A stretch of 64,000 bases of DNA from Nemopilema nomurai (lineage: Eukaryota; Cnidaria; Scyphozoa; Rhizostomeae; Rhizostomatidae), in assembly GCA_003864495.1 (NCBI GenBank), contig ML133408.1, forward strand, positions 1,557,006 to 1,621,005. Direction: 5' to 3'. Position numbers and translations under genes: made by a program. This document shows positions 25,401-38,427 of the stretch, one piece after another (positions within the stretch are counted from its first letter, which is position 1; every line of letters begins with the position of its first letter). The notes under the pieces are model-generated. The model ran no database searches. It saw only the letters and a list, made by a program, of their open reading frames with translations, and was not told the origin of the DNA.

Positions 25401-28400
25401 TCATATTGACTAGGAATTACATAGATCCGAACATTTAGACGCAAGACTCTCAATCAGAAGTGTTTTCGACCTAATAAGCCTCACACAAATCTGAAAGCCA
25501 CTAATTTCGAAGATCAAAAAAGCGACTAAGTCTTGCTGCAAAGGACAACGATGGCTGAGTCATGTGGTGGAAAATGTGCATGGAGGGAGGCCAGTACGGT
25601 GACAGGTAACCTGAAGCCCATGACATCAAAGGCATCTGCAATTATGGCAATGGCGAATAAGGCATAAACCCGTAGTTCGGAATCGTGATAAAAGCGATAC
25701 AACAAACAGCACTGGGGCCTAAGAACAAAAAGATGAGGCGTGTATTACGACGATAAATCCAGCACAAGATAAAGAGTCCTAGGATGAAACGAGGGATGTG
25801 TAACTTCAAGAAAATAACTTCAAACCTGCAGAGTACGCAATAGCGGAAAGGGCGTTGTTTCCACACTGAAAGGAGGCGACATGATGTCCATTGTCGGAGT
25901 TTAAAACACACCACCTTAAACACAGGTGACACGAGTGAGGTTGCGTTCAAGAAGCAAGGGGAATTAATGGAATGTGACAAGTTTAGCCACCACAACAGCC
26001 AATATAAAAGACAAAAATTACGATGTTAAAAAAAGCTGGATGATTGATAAATGTGATTTTATTTGTGAAATCCTCTCATAACACTCACCTTCCAGAATCC
26101 ATTGCAACAGCAACAACATTTCCATACGGGTAGAAAGCTACAGATGTCGCGGGAAACTGTAAATGGAGGGGTAAAGCACGTGTCTAGAACATATGTGTTG
26201 ATTTGAGTCTTGAAGTATCGAAGTATCAAAAACGAGAAATGTGTTGTTTAAAACCAAGTAAGGGTCCTGCCAACCCAAAACAAAGGACATAATGGAAAGA
26301 CATTTAGAAGAAAACCGGGTAATGCCAAATAGAGGCCTGTTCCTACATATTATGGTGTAATAATTGTTGCAAAAGTCCAGTTAACGGTTAACAAATCACA
26401 AAGTATTTGAAATGAATACTTCAATTTCTTTCTCCCAAACGATTGAGTTGTCCTCGACAGATCTGTAAATGACATGGGCATCCATTCCAACTGTTACAAT
26501 GTTGTTGTCGCACGGATTGGCGGCCAGTGATGTAGTTTCTGTATTGTGTCCCTGTAAAATGCGTCAACACACCTCTAGTATACTATATGTGGCACCAATA
26601 GAACTTAAGTAAGGGACATGGTTCTATGGCGGTGATGCGATGTCATTTTCTCGCGCCTTTTAGTTAATCTTCAAACATTCACATTTGGTGGCTTGAAACC
26701 TACGCGTGTATAGACTAAATCGAACAACATTCAATGCATGAGTATATTCTATTAGCTCAAAATATGCAGTGCAAATCCTACCAATATGACCATGCCAGTC
26801 TCTTTCAATTACAGCCTATCCGTTGAAAATGAGAATTAAGAGAAGAGACGATTCCCCATTAGTGATGTGTGCTTTTCGACATTTAACGAAAGACGCATGC
26901 ATGTGTATGCCTGAGAAAGGTAGACCTACAATTTAATAGATCATATTGCACAATGCAATTTCTTGTTCGAAGGCAACTGCATAAGATCCTTTCACCTGGG
27001 GCTCACAAGAGGATGAAATAAAAGTGAAGATATCAAAATAACCTTAATGATTGGTTTGAACTGTGTTTTTAGCGTTCCCTGCAAAATACGATTTTTCGTA
27101 GTGCCAAGATAAAAATCTGTATTTCCAATGCTGTAGTCATGGTGACTCGGTGACACAGCAATCGATGTCACATCTCCATGGTCCCCTGTGATCTAAAATA
27201 CAAATACGATCCATGTGCAAACACTGAGAGAAATGCAGCATCTACAAGTAATTTGGCTATGCAAAAAAAAGTTAAGAAATGTACGTGTCCAAAAAAACAC
27301 AAGGGCTAAATCACTGGCATATGAGCACCAACTCTACAGCATGAGCATCAGCAGGATTCAAGGGCTGAAAATGACCTTCGTCATTACAAAGACAGGCCGA
27401 ATACAAAGGCACGTGTGTAATGCAGTCAGCCATGTGCGAGGAAGGCAGCTGGCCCTTACGTAATGCGCTTCTTGGCATCAAAGCAGCACTTGCAATGCTC
27501 GCTGACTTAAAAGACTGACAAGCGTGCTTCAACAAACCTTGATTGTTGCGACTGGCTGCCTTGGATTGGCCCTTGTGTCCCACAACGCCAGAAGCTTGTC
27601 CCCAGCTCCGTACGTCAATAACACGTCATGTGAAAGAACACATAGTGCCTGGATGCTTCCCTAAAAACGAAAGTTTGGAGTACGTAGCATCTCGATGCTG
27701 AAGATCACCCCCCTAGGCACAATGTCTGTAAAGCCCCTGGGCACAACATCCGCTTGACTATGTCTACTACAGTCTAGATATCATCACATGAATCTAGTCA
27801 TTCGCCTTTAAGCAAAAACAAAACACAATTTACCGCATGTGCTTCCTTTATGACATCTCTGTGCTTTCGACTACCTGAATCGAAAACATAAAATATCGTG
27901 AGGCACACAACATCTGAGATACAAATTCAAACATCGATTTTTGTCTAATGACTCTGCTAAATAGACACATGATGATAGGTGCCCCTCCCCCCAAAAAACA
28001 ATTTTAAACTTAAAATTTATTAAACAATTGCTTGGTTGAATGATTTTGAAATAGAGCATCAAGACTCAAGAATTGAAATATAGCATTTCCATTTTTTTCC
28101 TCAAGAGAGCCAGAAAGACTGCTACCAGGTTATGAGGTTTACATCGGTTGCAACACAAGCTTAGGGTGCAATTACTGGACTGGCTTTTGACAATTTCATG
28201 TTCACTAGAAGTATCTTGTGGTTTGCAATTTTCTGTTTTGCTCTCTTGTGCAGGCTGGCGGTCTTCTACCTAACCATGGCCATTCTTCCTTGCTTCCACT
28301 CGCCTTCTTCCCATCATTCCTTCTTCCTTTTCTACGTTTTTCCTTCTTTCCATACCTTCTTTGTCTCCCTTCTGACATTCTTCCTTTCTTCACTTCTTCC

Positions 28401-31400
28401 TTCGTCCCTCCTTCCATTCTTCCGTACTACAGTCCTTCTTTTCTTCCGATCTTCTTTCCTTCCAACCTTCCCTTTTACTTTCCTTATATCTTTTCCTTCC
28501 CTCCCTCCTTCCATTTTTCCGTCCTACCATTCTTCCTTATTGCCCTATTTCCATTCGCAGCACATTGATGTACATGGGCATTCGCCAGACTTTCAAATTG
28601 TACGGGCTACTTCCTACCTAACTTATTGCATTTAAGATCAGGTTTGAAGTATCTAATCCAAATAGTTTGTGTCTACCGTTAAGTGTTAGTAATTGCGAAT
28701 GATTTTCTATTTCTACTTCCTACAGCTCGTCTGCGAATAAAGTGATGTAAATGTTCAATTGAGAACTTTGTAATCCTTGGCATGACGTATTTCTTCATTT
28801 ACTATTTTTTCTGCGCTCACAAAAAGATCATAGCCAAGCGACAGCTAGCCGTTATAAGCATCTGCTGCTTGGTATGGGTAACGGTAAGATGAAGCACCTT
28901 CTGGCCAAATGTGCAGACAACCATTCGAGTCCCCAGCAACAGCATCGCCAGTGGAAAGGTAGGCAAAACAACTGACATAATCTGGGTTTGGACATGCCTA
29001 CAAAAAAGCAAAAAATTGCATGCAAGCAATTATTTGCGAGATCACATCAAAGATACGATATGATAGACGTTGAGCGGCATTATAAGCTGTACGACAATAT
29101 ATGCACTTGATATATATATATAGTAAACGTTATAGAAAAATCACTATCTTGTAAACGTTTCGACCGAAGTCTTTATGAGTAATAAGTTTCGACCGAAGTC
29201 TTCAGTCTTCTACTAGCAAAAGATGAAAAATAACAAAAGATGCACGATAAGATAATTCAAGCTGGATATCATTTTTTTCTTGTGACCTTGGTGCCTTGGT
29301 CCATTCACATATCAAAAAATGCAGATACGATTATGCCAACACATGCTAGGCGTTAGCAATAATGGCAAGGCTACGCAAGAACAAGATTCATCAACAAGAT
29401 GCAGTAACAAGATTGGAAGCTGAGCCAATAAGCTGTCGAAAACCGGTCAAAAAAGAATAACAAAAACTCACAAAAAAATGTCCTTTATACTTCTCTAAGT
29501 GATGCTCTCTCCAAGACCAATAGAAAATATGATTCTTTCCAGCTGTCAACAAACTTCGGTTTGAATGCGGATGAAATCCTAATGAAAGTTCTTCTTCTTC
29601 GTAACTCTGTAGGGAGTATAAAAATTGAGTTAGGAGACCAAACCTTAAAATGCTTCTGAGCTGAAATATATCTTTTGGGTCAAATAATCGCAATTTCAGC
29701 TATGTACAACGGAATCGTAAATCTTAAAACTATGATAGATTGACTGTCTAAATGTTTAAAACAAACACTGCAAGAAAGTGAAAAATAATCAACCGTATCC
29801 TCGCATCGAAATTACCGGACTTGTAGCCAGCACTTCCTTCGAGCTCCAGTCCCAAATTGTCATTCGTTGATTATGCCCGTCATTGTCAATGCATGCAACT
29901 TTCCCACCGGAATCCTAGAGGAAAAGTAAAGCTAGAAAAAACAATTTGCAGAAAATTTCCTATAGCAAGAAACAAGGAAATGGAATGACAGTGATACAAT
30001 CATCCTTTTAGCTAGATATCAACTTAAGAGAATCGATATGTTACAAACGCGATGACTCCTATATTGAAAGACGACCTAGTTTGCCAAATTGAAATTATTG
30101 TCATTATTTGCTTTGGCGCAGTCTGAATTTTCTAAAAGAAACTGCCATTTAGCCGAATGTCACTAAATCTGGGCATTGCCTTTTTGGCAAGAGCCCCAAA
30201 AGAGACATTTTTGGCACGTTTTTCACATTACCCCACTTCCTTGAAAGGTGAAGGAGAGAAAACAAACTTCTCCTGTACATAAGTTTGAAATTGGTGCTGC
30301 TGGAGAAACAGAGAAGCAGAACTCATAAATGGAAGACAGCCTTGCTTAACCAAGGATTGGAAAACTGTGGCGAGAAAGGATGGTGTTCCCATACCCACCC
30401 GGAACCCGCTTCGTGGAAGCTATTGGGACCTTGCGGTGGGGCAAGCTGGATTAGTTGAAAATGGCTGAATCACATCAACGAGTGTCCAAGTGCTTGTTTC
30501 CAAGTGGAGCAGTCTCGTGCAGGACAGTACCGCTTTCTCATTGAGCAAAAGTATAAGATTTTCATATGAACTAAAATACCTGAATTGAAAAGGCCAACAG
30601 CATAACAGAGAGATTTTGCTCTTCGAGGGACAGAACTGCCAGCGTATTCAGCATTTCTGCATTCCAGATTCGAATATGATCCTTGAAAATGGAACAGAGC
30701 GAGTTATTAGTGGCATTGAGTGGTGCTCAGTAGTGCTGTTAAAAAGTCCAAAATTTTCGACTTTCGAAGACTCAATAAAATAACGTAGATAGTAGTTTTA
30801 ATAAGTCAAAAGGGAAAGGTTTTTGCAGCTTTGACAGTGCCAGATGATGAATTATAAATTATTATAAATGATGAATCGATAAAAGAAAAGGACCACAAAA
30901 TGAAAAAACGGAGGCGCGGATGAAAACAAGGGACGAGAAAAAGGGAATTCATTCTTCTTCAAAAGCCTGCTCTTTGCCTCCCTACAAGAAATTTCAGATC
31001 TTCCGCTTCGCTTTCAATGCCAACTGATTCTGTGCTTTCATAGCGATTTGCCATTACGATAGAATGATACATGATTGTCCTTTATCTCCTTCAATAACTT
31101 TGTTTTGAAGTTTCCTTTTTAACGTAGAAAAAGAACATTCCGTGAGCGAGCGTCGACCGAACATTGTTGAATGGGGTGCTATTTTTCTCCAACAACACGT
31201 AAGGCAATAGAGATGCTCACCCGACCACTAAATATCTTTGAACTCACTCAAACACCACTCAACATCACTGAACCCACAGAACAGGGTGTTGAAACGCTCT
31301 CGACATTTGCTGCAATGCTGAGACCGTTTTAACAGGGGTTAACAAACCCATTTAAATGTCTAGTAGCAGCAAAAATCACAAGCAAAAAAGATCGATAGCG

Positions 31401-34089
31401 TACGATGACTTCGACGTTATGATTGGCAGGTGCCTCCTGACCAGTTGCGACAAACCACTTGTTGGGATGCAGTGCCATGCTGCAAGAGAGAAAAGTCATC
31501 AGGTGATGGCCCAGTTGGAAATTTCTGATATCATGAAGTCTTAGGGTATGAAACAGCACTCAGGCAACTTTAAGTACTATTCACAAATCGATAGACCCGT
31601 AACCCTAATGCGATTGAGTTGAGAAGTTTCTATAACTGCATTTGAATTCAATAGGACAGTTCCCCTGGACATGATGAGAAATCAAATTGGGTTCTAGCGC
31701 TCCAGATCGGTTGATCAATTACTCAGCAAATGGGATATGCCTGTATAATAACCTCCTCGTCAAGATTCCAGCACTAAACAAACGAATAAATTGGTAAGAT
31801 CCCTCGTAAAATGTATCGTACCACGTGATCTTCATTGTGTGTTCCGCGTAATACCGCTGCCTCTGCCGATGAATGTCGTAAATTACAACAACCGAGGCTA
31901 CGCAATACGCGAGCTCTTCTGATTTCAGCACAAAAATATTGTCTCTCATATCTTGTCCATTATATCCGTATCTTTAGGCAGTAGTTAAAGTGAGTTCTCG
32001 TAAAGGAAGCCGTCGAGCCAAATTATATTGGCAAAAGCGAGCTTGGGGTGATGGTCAAAAGGTGATGGTCAAAAGAGAAGGGGCCACTCGACCCCAGAAT
32101 GAATAGCCAAGGCAAACCATGCATTAATATATTTTTAAAGTAAAAACCCATAATGGACATTCTTGCGCTACGTCCAGGCTTTATTCGCTGAATACTAAAG
32201 AGACGTGCAAATTATCGAAAAGATACATCCAACTAAGCTGCAACTTCTGCTCGGGTGCCTTTCTAGACGAAACGCCGTTCTGCAAAGCCAGCCCCTCTGT
32301 CCTCGATGGAGGGTCAAACACGTGACACTTTCCTTTGACCGATATTACTCTCCGATCAAGATGGCTCCCTAAAGAATGGAGCAGATTAAATGGCTTGGAT
32401 GCCAGTCAGCCCACTAATATCAATTCTAATTTTCTAAAAAGCGATGTTCACAAAAAAGCAGAAATGGACAAAAAAGCAGAAATCAGAGGACGATGGAATG
32501 GAAAAGGACAAAATGGACAATTACAAGATATGAAAGAGGGGACTTCAAGGATTTCTGACTAACAAGCACAAAGACCTAGGAATGCCACGTGAGACATGTT
32601 GACTGTCAAGGCCCCTTTTGGAAAAAGATTTGGCGTGTTAAAAATAACAAAACTTCGAGGAATTCTAGTCAACCTTGTCCAGTAATGATGTCAAACTTAG
32701 AAGACTCATGCATCTGAATCTTTCTTGGACGGCCTTTGGTAGTCTCTCTTTCATCTGAAGCCTCACTTTGCCCATCCTTGTCCATGCCAATCGAACTAAC
32801 AATGGCGACGAAGGTGTCTGTGCCATGAAAAAGTTCCGATAACCCGCGAACCTACAATCAAATGAGTTGGTGAATAAGTTATTTCAACGCAAAAGAGAGG
32901 CAATCACGGGCGAGAAAGGAAGAGTGCCACCTGTTTAATGACACCAACAATAAAACGAGAAGCCACAACCTTTCAACTTCATCATCAAGGCATATCTCTT
33001 CGTGACAACCACAACCACAGCCATAAACGCGTTTATTACATATTGGGAGTACTCACTCTTCTTCCCTTATTGGTGCACAATCGAAACACCCTTCCTTCTC
33101 TAGGCTGAATAATGTAGTTGAGTTCGTGCAAAAGCTGTGAAAAACTCTGCAACTTCGTCTCATCGATCAGGACTTTCCAGGGCAAAGAGTTGTACTCGTT
33201 CGTAACCACATTTATTAATCGTGTTTTTCCTTTCAAGATCTTTTTCCACTTTTCTTTGGCTGTTAATCTGGAACTAGTAGCAGCCTACAAATTATAGCAT
33301 ATTCATAAAAGTGATTAAGAAACAATTTCTTAAATTTTCAATTTTCAAAAAATATAAACTTCAAATAGTCTCCCCGGGGTGGTCTTACAAAAAAGCTTTG
33401 TTACAAGGCTTAACTTTTCTGATTCCAAATTAATGCCTTCCTTAGTACAAAAATATAACGATCAAAATCAACAAACTTTTGATTCCTCTGTTGCTATCGA
33501 AAGAGCTTGCAGGAATCTTTCGTCTTTAGCAGAAAAAGAGAAGAAGTAACAGCCGCCGTCCTCGAAGTCATCAACCGAATGGAGAAGTTTTCCGTTGTTG
33601 CTATAAATCCTCTTCTCGCGATCCTTTAGATTGAGAATCTGACCGAGTTCTTCTATCAAAGACTCAAGGTTCAAATACTTCCTTGAGTCGATAATTATCC
33701 GAAGTGCAGGCTGTTTGCTGTCAGATTCCCTGTAGAATGTTACAACTTTTTGGCTATCTGACCGTCTCGTTGTTAAACGCGTCGAGCTGCAATTTTAAAT
33801 GCATTCGATTTTAATCGTAATTTCTCTTTAATCGTAACTAAGTTGTGGGCAATGAAAAAATGTCTATAATGTTAAAGTAGGACAAGTATTTTTCGAATAC
33901 GAATACATCGTACGACATTGGGAGCAGCAAATCCAATGCACTCTCCATTAATGATCCAAGGGGAGAGGTGCAAATGGAAGTAGGAATAAGTTACCTGTCG
34001 ATGTAGCTTGATGCCGGTTTGTCGTTACTGCTTGTCTTCATTGGGACAGAATATGCGTAGGCTGTGGTTCCGGAGATTGTGTCTGGCAT
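22412..34089 (-). CDS. Doublecortin-domain EMAP-like microtubule protein (DCX-EMAP)
   Basis: Twenty-two exons (5' to 3'): 34089-33995, 33786-33477, 33284-33057, 32851-32674, 32368-32227, 31971-31822, 31479-31404 (or 31410), 30681-30580, 29914-29816, 29606-29472, 28997-28898, 27874-27834, 27660-27538, 27192-27043, 26551-26420, 26156-26089, 25914-25826, 25220-25123, 24647-24560, 23941-23846, 23519-23392, 22927-22412. All phases agree, giving about 1047 aa. Exon 2 carries one doublecortin domain and exons 3-4 a second. Exons 5-6 carry the HELP motif (APEQKLQLSW joined to YGYNGQD). The rest is the EMAP tandem WD40 double propeller (ATGQ, ITIWDW-type and FHPHSN segments), ending in VMQWRITL. A basic tail of about 130 residues follows. 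The domain order matches Drosophila DCX-EMAP, which acts in mechanosensory cilia. Binding to axonemal or cytoplasmic microtubules is expected. Confidence 0.92.
23533..23700. repeat. 14-bp array in DCX-EMAP intron 20
   Basis: About eleven copies of gagaaagcaaatta, only 13 nt from the exon 21 acceptor. In transcript sense the unit is a pyrimidine-rich TTTGCTTTCTCTAA, so each copy offers a CTAAT-type branch core plus a pyrimidine tract. Confidence 0.88.
23995..24195. repeat. 31-32-bp array in DCX-EMAP intron 19
   Basis: Five to six copies of a unit containing atcagcctgacatttgatgg and agtgatataaa, in the 3' third of the intron and 53 nt from the exon 20 acceptor. In transcript sense each unit contains GGCTGATTTTATATCAC, with a CTGAT core followed by a T-rich tract. 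Confidence 0.88.
28280..28560. repeat. Pyrimidine-rich (TTCC)n-like tract in DCX-EMAP intron 11
   Basis: Long stretch of degenerate CTTCC and TTCTT repeats on the plus strand (purine-rich on the transcript strand). It creates several overlapping false open frames on both strands. Confidence 0.85.
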
Positions 34090-36058
34090 TTTGAGATGTT
34101 AGCTCACAGGAACTGCAGGGATTGCATAAAATGACGTAAACTATGTAAAAATACTTCACTTTTAAACTCTACACAGATATACCTTAGTTGCAGTGGTGGA
34201 CTAAACATGCCTTCAGTTAAATGCCACAAAAAGACACTTCAGCCATGCACTGGCTTGGGAAAGTTGTTTTGTATACCTCCATTTATCAGTCCTTCATAAC
34301 ATATTAAGTACCGCCAGGCATCGTTTAAGGAGCTTCGTGCTAATGTGACAAAAATAACGTACCTTTTCCAGCCGTCTTCAAGCTCTTTTGTCAAGTATTT
34401 GCAGTTAAAATCTCAATCAATTCACTTGTGAAACTTTCAAGTTTCCATGGATTCTTCAAATAAATAAAAATTTCATGTGGCCAAGACAATACTCAGACAG
34501 CACTGGCTGGGCGACAACCTATAGGGACGGGGGCTACTCCCAGCACGCCACCTCTTAGACCCTCTTAGGCATGCAGGGTTTTTGACATATCAGCGCTTAT
34601 TGGGGACAATTCTCGAATATCTACTAGTCACAGAATTAAAGCCACTTGTTTTATGAAGCAGAGCTAGAAAACAACAATTTTTCGTAAACAGGCGTCGTCG
34701 ATTCCTGCAAGGCCAGCGCTTTGAATGTATACCCTCCTTAACCGGGAGAATGTTTGTTCAATTATGCATGTAGTTCAGGACTTGCTATGATGAATACCAT
34801 AACAAAACGATTGATTTAGCTTTCAACTTGAAAACAGATCAATATTTAATGACAAATAGAAAAGAATCGTCATTCCTAAATGTAATACTTTATATCTTAA
34901 AAGCACATGAAAAGCTTCTGGTACTGAAGCCACATCATGATATTCCCTAAAGCTGATACTCCTCTCACATCACCCAAATTTCTAGGAAAAATTCTCGTAT
35001 CTCAGCAAATGACATTCTTGACCGTTTTTTCAATAGTGTGAGAACCAAGGGACACTTTCATGAACACTTATTTTCTTCTTGACCGAGATAAACTATAACA
35101 TTTCTTTTTATTTTCTATTTAGTTTCGATTTGCAACCGCAAACTCAAGACTGGCGACTAACCCTACCTGGGTCCTTCTTAAAAAAATTTTCATCAAAATA
35201 GAGCAGAAAACAAAAAAATTGCAAACAAAATGTCTTTTGAAGACTAGCTATTTACCAACAAACATATCTGCAAAACTATCCACGAAAATATCCATGAGCT
35301 ACAATTATAAAACATGCATAACTGATAACCAAAATCTAATTTTCTGCATTCAGGTCTCTCAAAAATGTCTTTGTTCTACTCAAAATAGCTAATTTTTTCA
35401 ATATATTGATATAAAAACAACATCAACAGAAAGAATCAATAAAACTTTAGAAAATTAATTCCAGTATCAAACTTCACACATTATATAACTCATATGTTTG
35501 GCTTATTCTTCAGAGCTAGAGACCAAAGATTTACAAGAATATTATTCCAGTAGGTGTAGATGTCTTGAATGGATACTGGTTCTGGAGCTTTACTTCATGC
35601 TGTATTTTGATCATTATTTACTCTTTATTCTTATCAAAGAGCAGGAACAGCAAATTAAAAATGGGCAAATACAGGAAGGAATTTTTGTAATTCAATTTTC
35701 AGGTTAACATCTTGCTAATTGCCTTTCTAAAATATGTTGAGCAGAGCCATTTCAGCTTTGGTATCCTTAAAACTTTCCAGCTCCAAGTTTGTTCCTTCCA
35801 AAAATTGTTGTTTTCTTCCTAACAGTAATAAATAAGCTCTTTGGGACAAAGCCACTTTTAGCAATGCCACTAAATGCCTTAGCAAGGCCAACCCTATTAT
35901 TATGGATCTTAGCAGCTTCTTTATGTCTAGCTTTTCAACTTTTCTGAGCAGTGAAGAATAACTAAGAGATACAATGATTTGACAGGGCTGAAAAAGAAAC
36001 TTCAATTGCTAAATTAGTATATCCAATAGAATGAGAATAAGAAATAATTTAGAAATTG
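34090..36058. other. Intergenic region between DCX-EMAP and DCAF10
   Basis: AT-rich. It holds the promoter side of DCX-EMAP (just above 34089) and the 3' flank of DCAF10. The open frames at 35498-35707 and 35727-36005 have no recognisable domain or splice support and I do not call them. Confidence 0.5.
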
Positions 36059-37857
36059 CTAAAACCTTGGAGAGTGGAAGTGAACTTCTCCACCACGACA
36101 TCCAGTTACCAAAAGTGGCAATATTGGAGAAAAGGCAGAGGTCAAAACACTTCTTTTATGACTGGTAACAGTGTTGATGACTTTCAAAGGTTCTGCTAAT
36201 TTACTTGATGCGCAGTAACAAAGTTCACTACAACTTGAATCAAAGGATAAGAGTCTAACCCCATTTTTATATGGAGAACAAATGATTCGTCCATCAGGGC
36301 TAAAACAAACTTCTTTTATGTAGCCTTTAGCTGACTTGGATTCTTTGATATGATGTGTCATAAAAGAAGATGAGTGATTGCAATCACTTCTGCATCCTTG
36401 AAAATGAATTGGAAATAACAAAATATTAACAGGATTTAATTTTAGTAAAACCAACAATTAAGCTCAGGATAAAAATTGAGTCCTTTCTAATACACGGCAA
36501 AATATGTGACATATGATTTTGTGTGATTTGAAGATTACCTGATTGTTTGCTTCAATTCAGGTGATAAAACATTGACTGCAAGCTTTCTGTGGATTCTAAA
36601 AAGAGTGTTTGGGTACCTTACCAACATTGGAGCCAGCTCTCCTTTAAAACAAATTGACATTTGACTTTTATGAATTTTCAAAAGCACTTTCTTGCACAAA
36701 ATACAGACATCATTCTCACTGGACTGTATTGATTTAACTAAGGATGATGGCAAAATACAGCAATTTCCAACAAAAAAGAACTTCTAAAGGTGAGCTTGTA
36801 TTAAGTGTAGCTAGCAAGGTACTGAGAAATGCAACAGAAAGTCTGCCAACGTCAAGAAAAAATGGTCTGCACTATGTGTAACAGAACTTAATACTCATAT
36901 TTAAAAGAAATTACCTCCAAGGTGGACATCTTGTACGTCATGAACAGCAAGATACTCTGACATGCCATCTTCACTTAGGTATCGCGATACAATACACCAA
37001 TCAAATGGGTGAACGTCAAGGGAATATATGCACCATGGTCTATTTGGAAATTGTGTAATGTTTTCAATTCTGTTTGAGCCTCTCTTTAAAGCACTAGTAG
37101 CTACATGGTGACAAATGTCTATACCATCAAAATCATCTTTGATTTTTGACAAGTCCAAATTATGCACAGCAATAATACCAGCTCCATTTGTCATTGCAAG
37201 AAACAATTTGGAGCAGGAGTGAGACACTCTACTTCTCAAAAGGTGCTTTGCATTGACAATAGTTATACTTGGCGAAATATCACCATCATGTCCAACATCA
37301 TTGAGGTTCCATAGTTTAACAGTTTGGTCAAATGATGACGATATTAGGCACCCTGTATCCTTTTCAAACCCAATATTTTTAACCCAACCACTATGCCCTC
37401 TGAGAACAGCAATTGGCTTTTTAGTTTTTCGAAGATCCCAGAGTCTTATTGTTGTGTCATCAGACCCTGTCACAAATTTCATTGAATCTAAAAAGTACAC
37501 ACAGTTTATACAATCATCATGAGCGCCATTCATTTGTTCAATAACCTTTTGGGTTGCTGGGTCATAAAGCATTAAACTACATCTTTCACACGCAGCCACA
37601 ACAACCTTCCCGTCCACGGAAAACTCAAGGTTGAATATAGCCCCATTTGAAACATCCACATTGCTCGCTGGAGAACCAGTCTGGCGCATCCACTTGTACA
37701 GCCATGACTGAAAAGCTTCGGAATCATTGATGCCAGAAATCTGAGTGCTCTCTAACAGCTTTAATAAAGACTGCCTTCTAGCGCCGTGTCGGCCAAGCTT
37801 CCAGCCTATAACTTCATTATCTCCGTGAATTTGATTTGTCCTAATTTCCGATGGCAT
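36059..37857 (-). CDS. DCAF10: DDB1- and CUL4-associated factor 10 (WD40 substrate receptor)
   Basis: Two exons, 37857-36915 and 36396-36059, joined in phase 1 to give 426 aa. It is a WD40 propeller that docks substrates on CUL4-DDB1 ubiquitin ligases. Exon 1 shows the DCAF10 opening GAIFNLEFSVDGKVVVAACE, then AHDDCINCVYFLDS and DDTTIRLWDLRK, whose WDxR is the DDB1-binding DWD box, then GHSGWVKNIGFEKDTG. Exon 2 shows GYIKEVCFSPDGRIICSPY and GVRLLSFDSSCSEL, the conserved C-terminal blades, ending HFHSPRF. It lacks the long Ser-rich insert of the human protein. A possible extra exon near 36540-36750 ends in the wrong phase and is not used. Substrates are not known from sequence. Confidence 0.93.
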
Positions 37858-38427
37858 TTTTACAAGTAGAAGACTTTGTAGTAAACATTTATTATGTGTG
37901 AATATTCCTCAATCAGATCAGGTTGACTTTTTGAAAAGTCGCCTTTTATAACATGCCATGGTCAATGCCTCTTGGTCGAAGGAAATGATCGGTAGAATTA
38001 ACATTCCTCCTTCGCAGTTCCGCTGTGACACTGGAGCAAACTCAAACTCAAAAACATTTTTGTTCAGCAAATCAATTAATTACAGGTCACCCAACTAGTT
38101 GAGGGCTAGCTTTTCAAAGCTAACTAGATCATCATAAATTTTTACATTAAATATATAGTGCTTATTAAAACAACTTAAAATGACCTTTTCTTTGTGTCCA
38201 ATAAAGTCTTTGAGACATTACTTTGTATGTACATGCAAATTTAAAGAAATGCAAGTTGTCGGGATAAGGCATTCGGCATCAATTTTAGAAAGAAAGGAGT
38301 TTCCTCCCTTCTAGTTTTTATTTCAGAATAAGTCTTTCTGGTTTGTTAGATGCTACCCACTGTCCATGTAGAGACCAAATTCCACATGGAAACTTATCCA
38401 AGCACAGACTTCATCCAGGCTGCTCTT
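37858..38427. other. Intergenic region, DCAF10 5' side and glycosyltransferase 3' side
   Basis: No coding sequence. A minus-strand AATAAA at 38317-38322 lies about 106 nt past the stop of the upstream-coded putative glycosyltransferase and is a good polyadenylation signal for it. Confidence 0.55.

Noticed and set aside
25520..25610. Second LINE-like fragment (RWLSHVVENVHGGRPV on the plus strand)
   Set aside because: The resemblance to the LINE GH..R segment is too short and lies in an intron without other element sequence.
28198..28635. 145-codon Phe/Leu/Ser/Pro-rich frame and its antisense Lys/Arg/Glu-rich frames
   Set aside because: Low-complexity TTCC-type tract in a DCX-EMAP intron; open on several frames at once.
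36535..36753. Possible middle exon of DCAF10
   Set aside because: Its donor would leave phase 2, while the next exon needs phase 1. Exons 1 and 2 join in frame directly and match the family.
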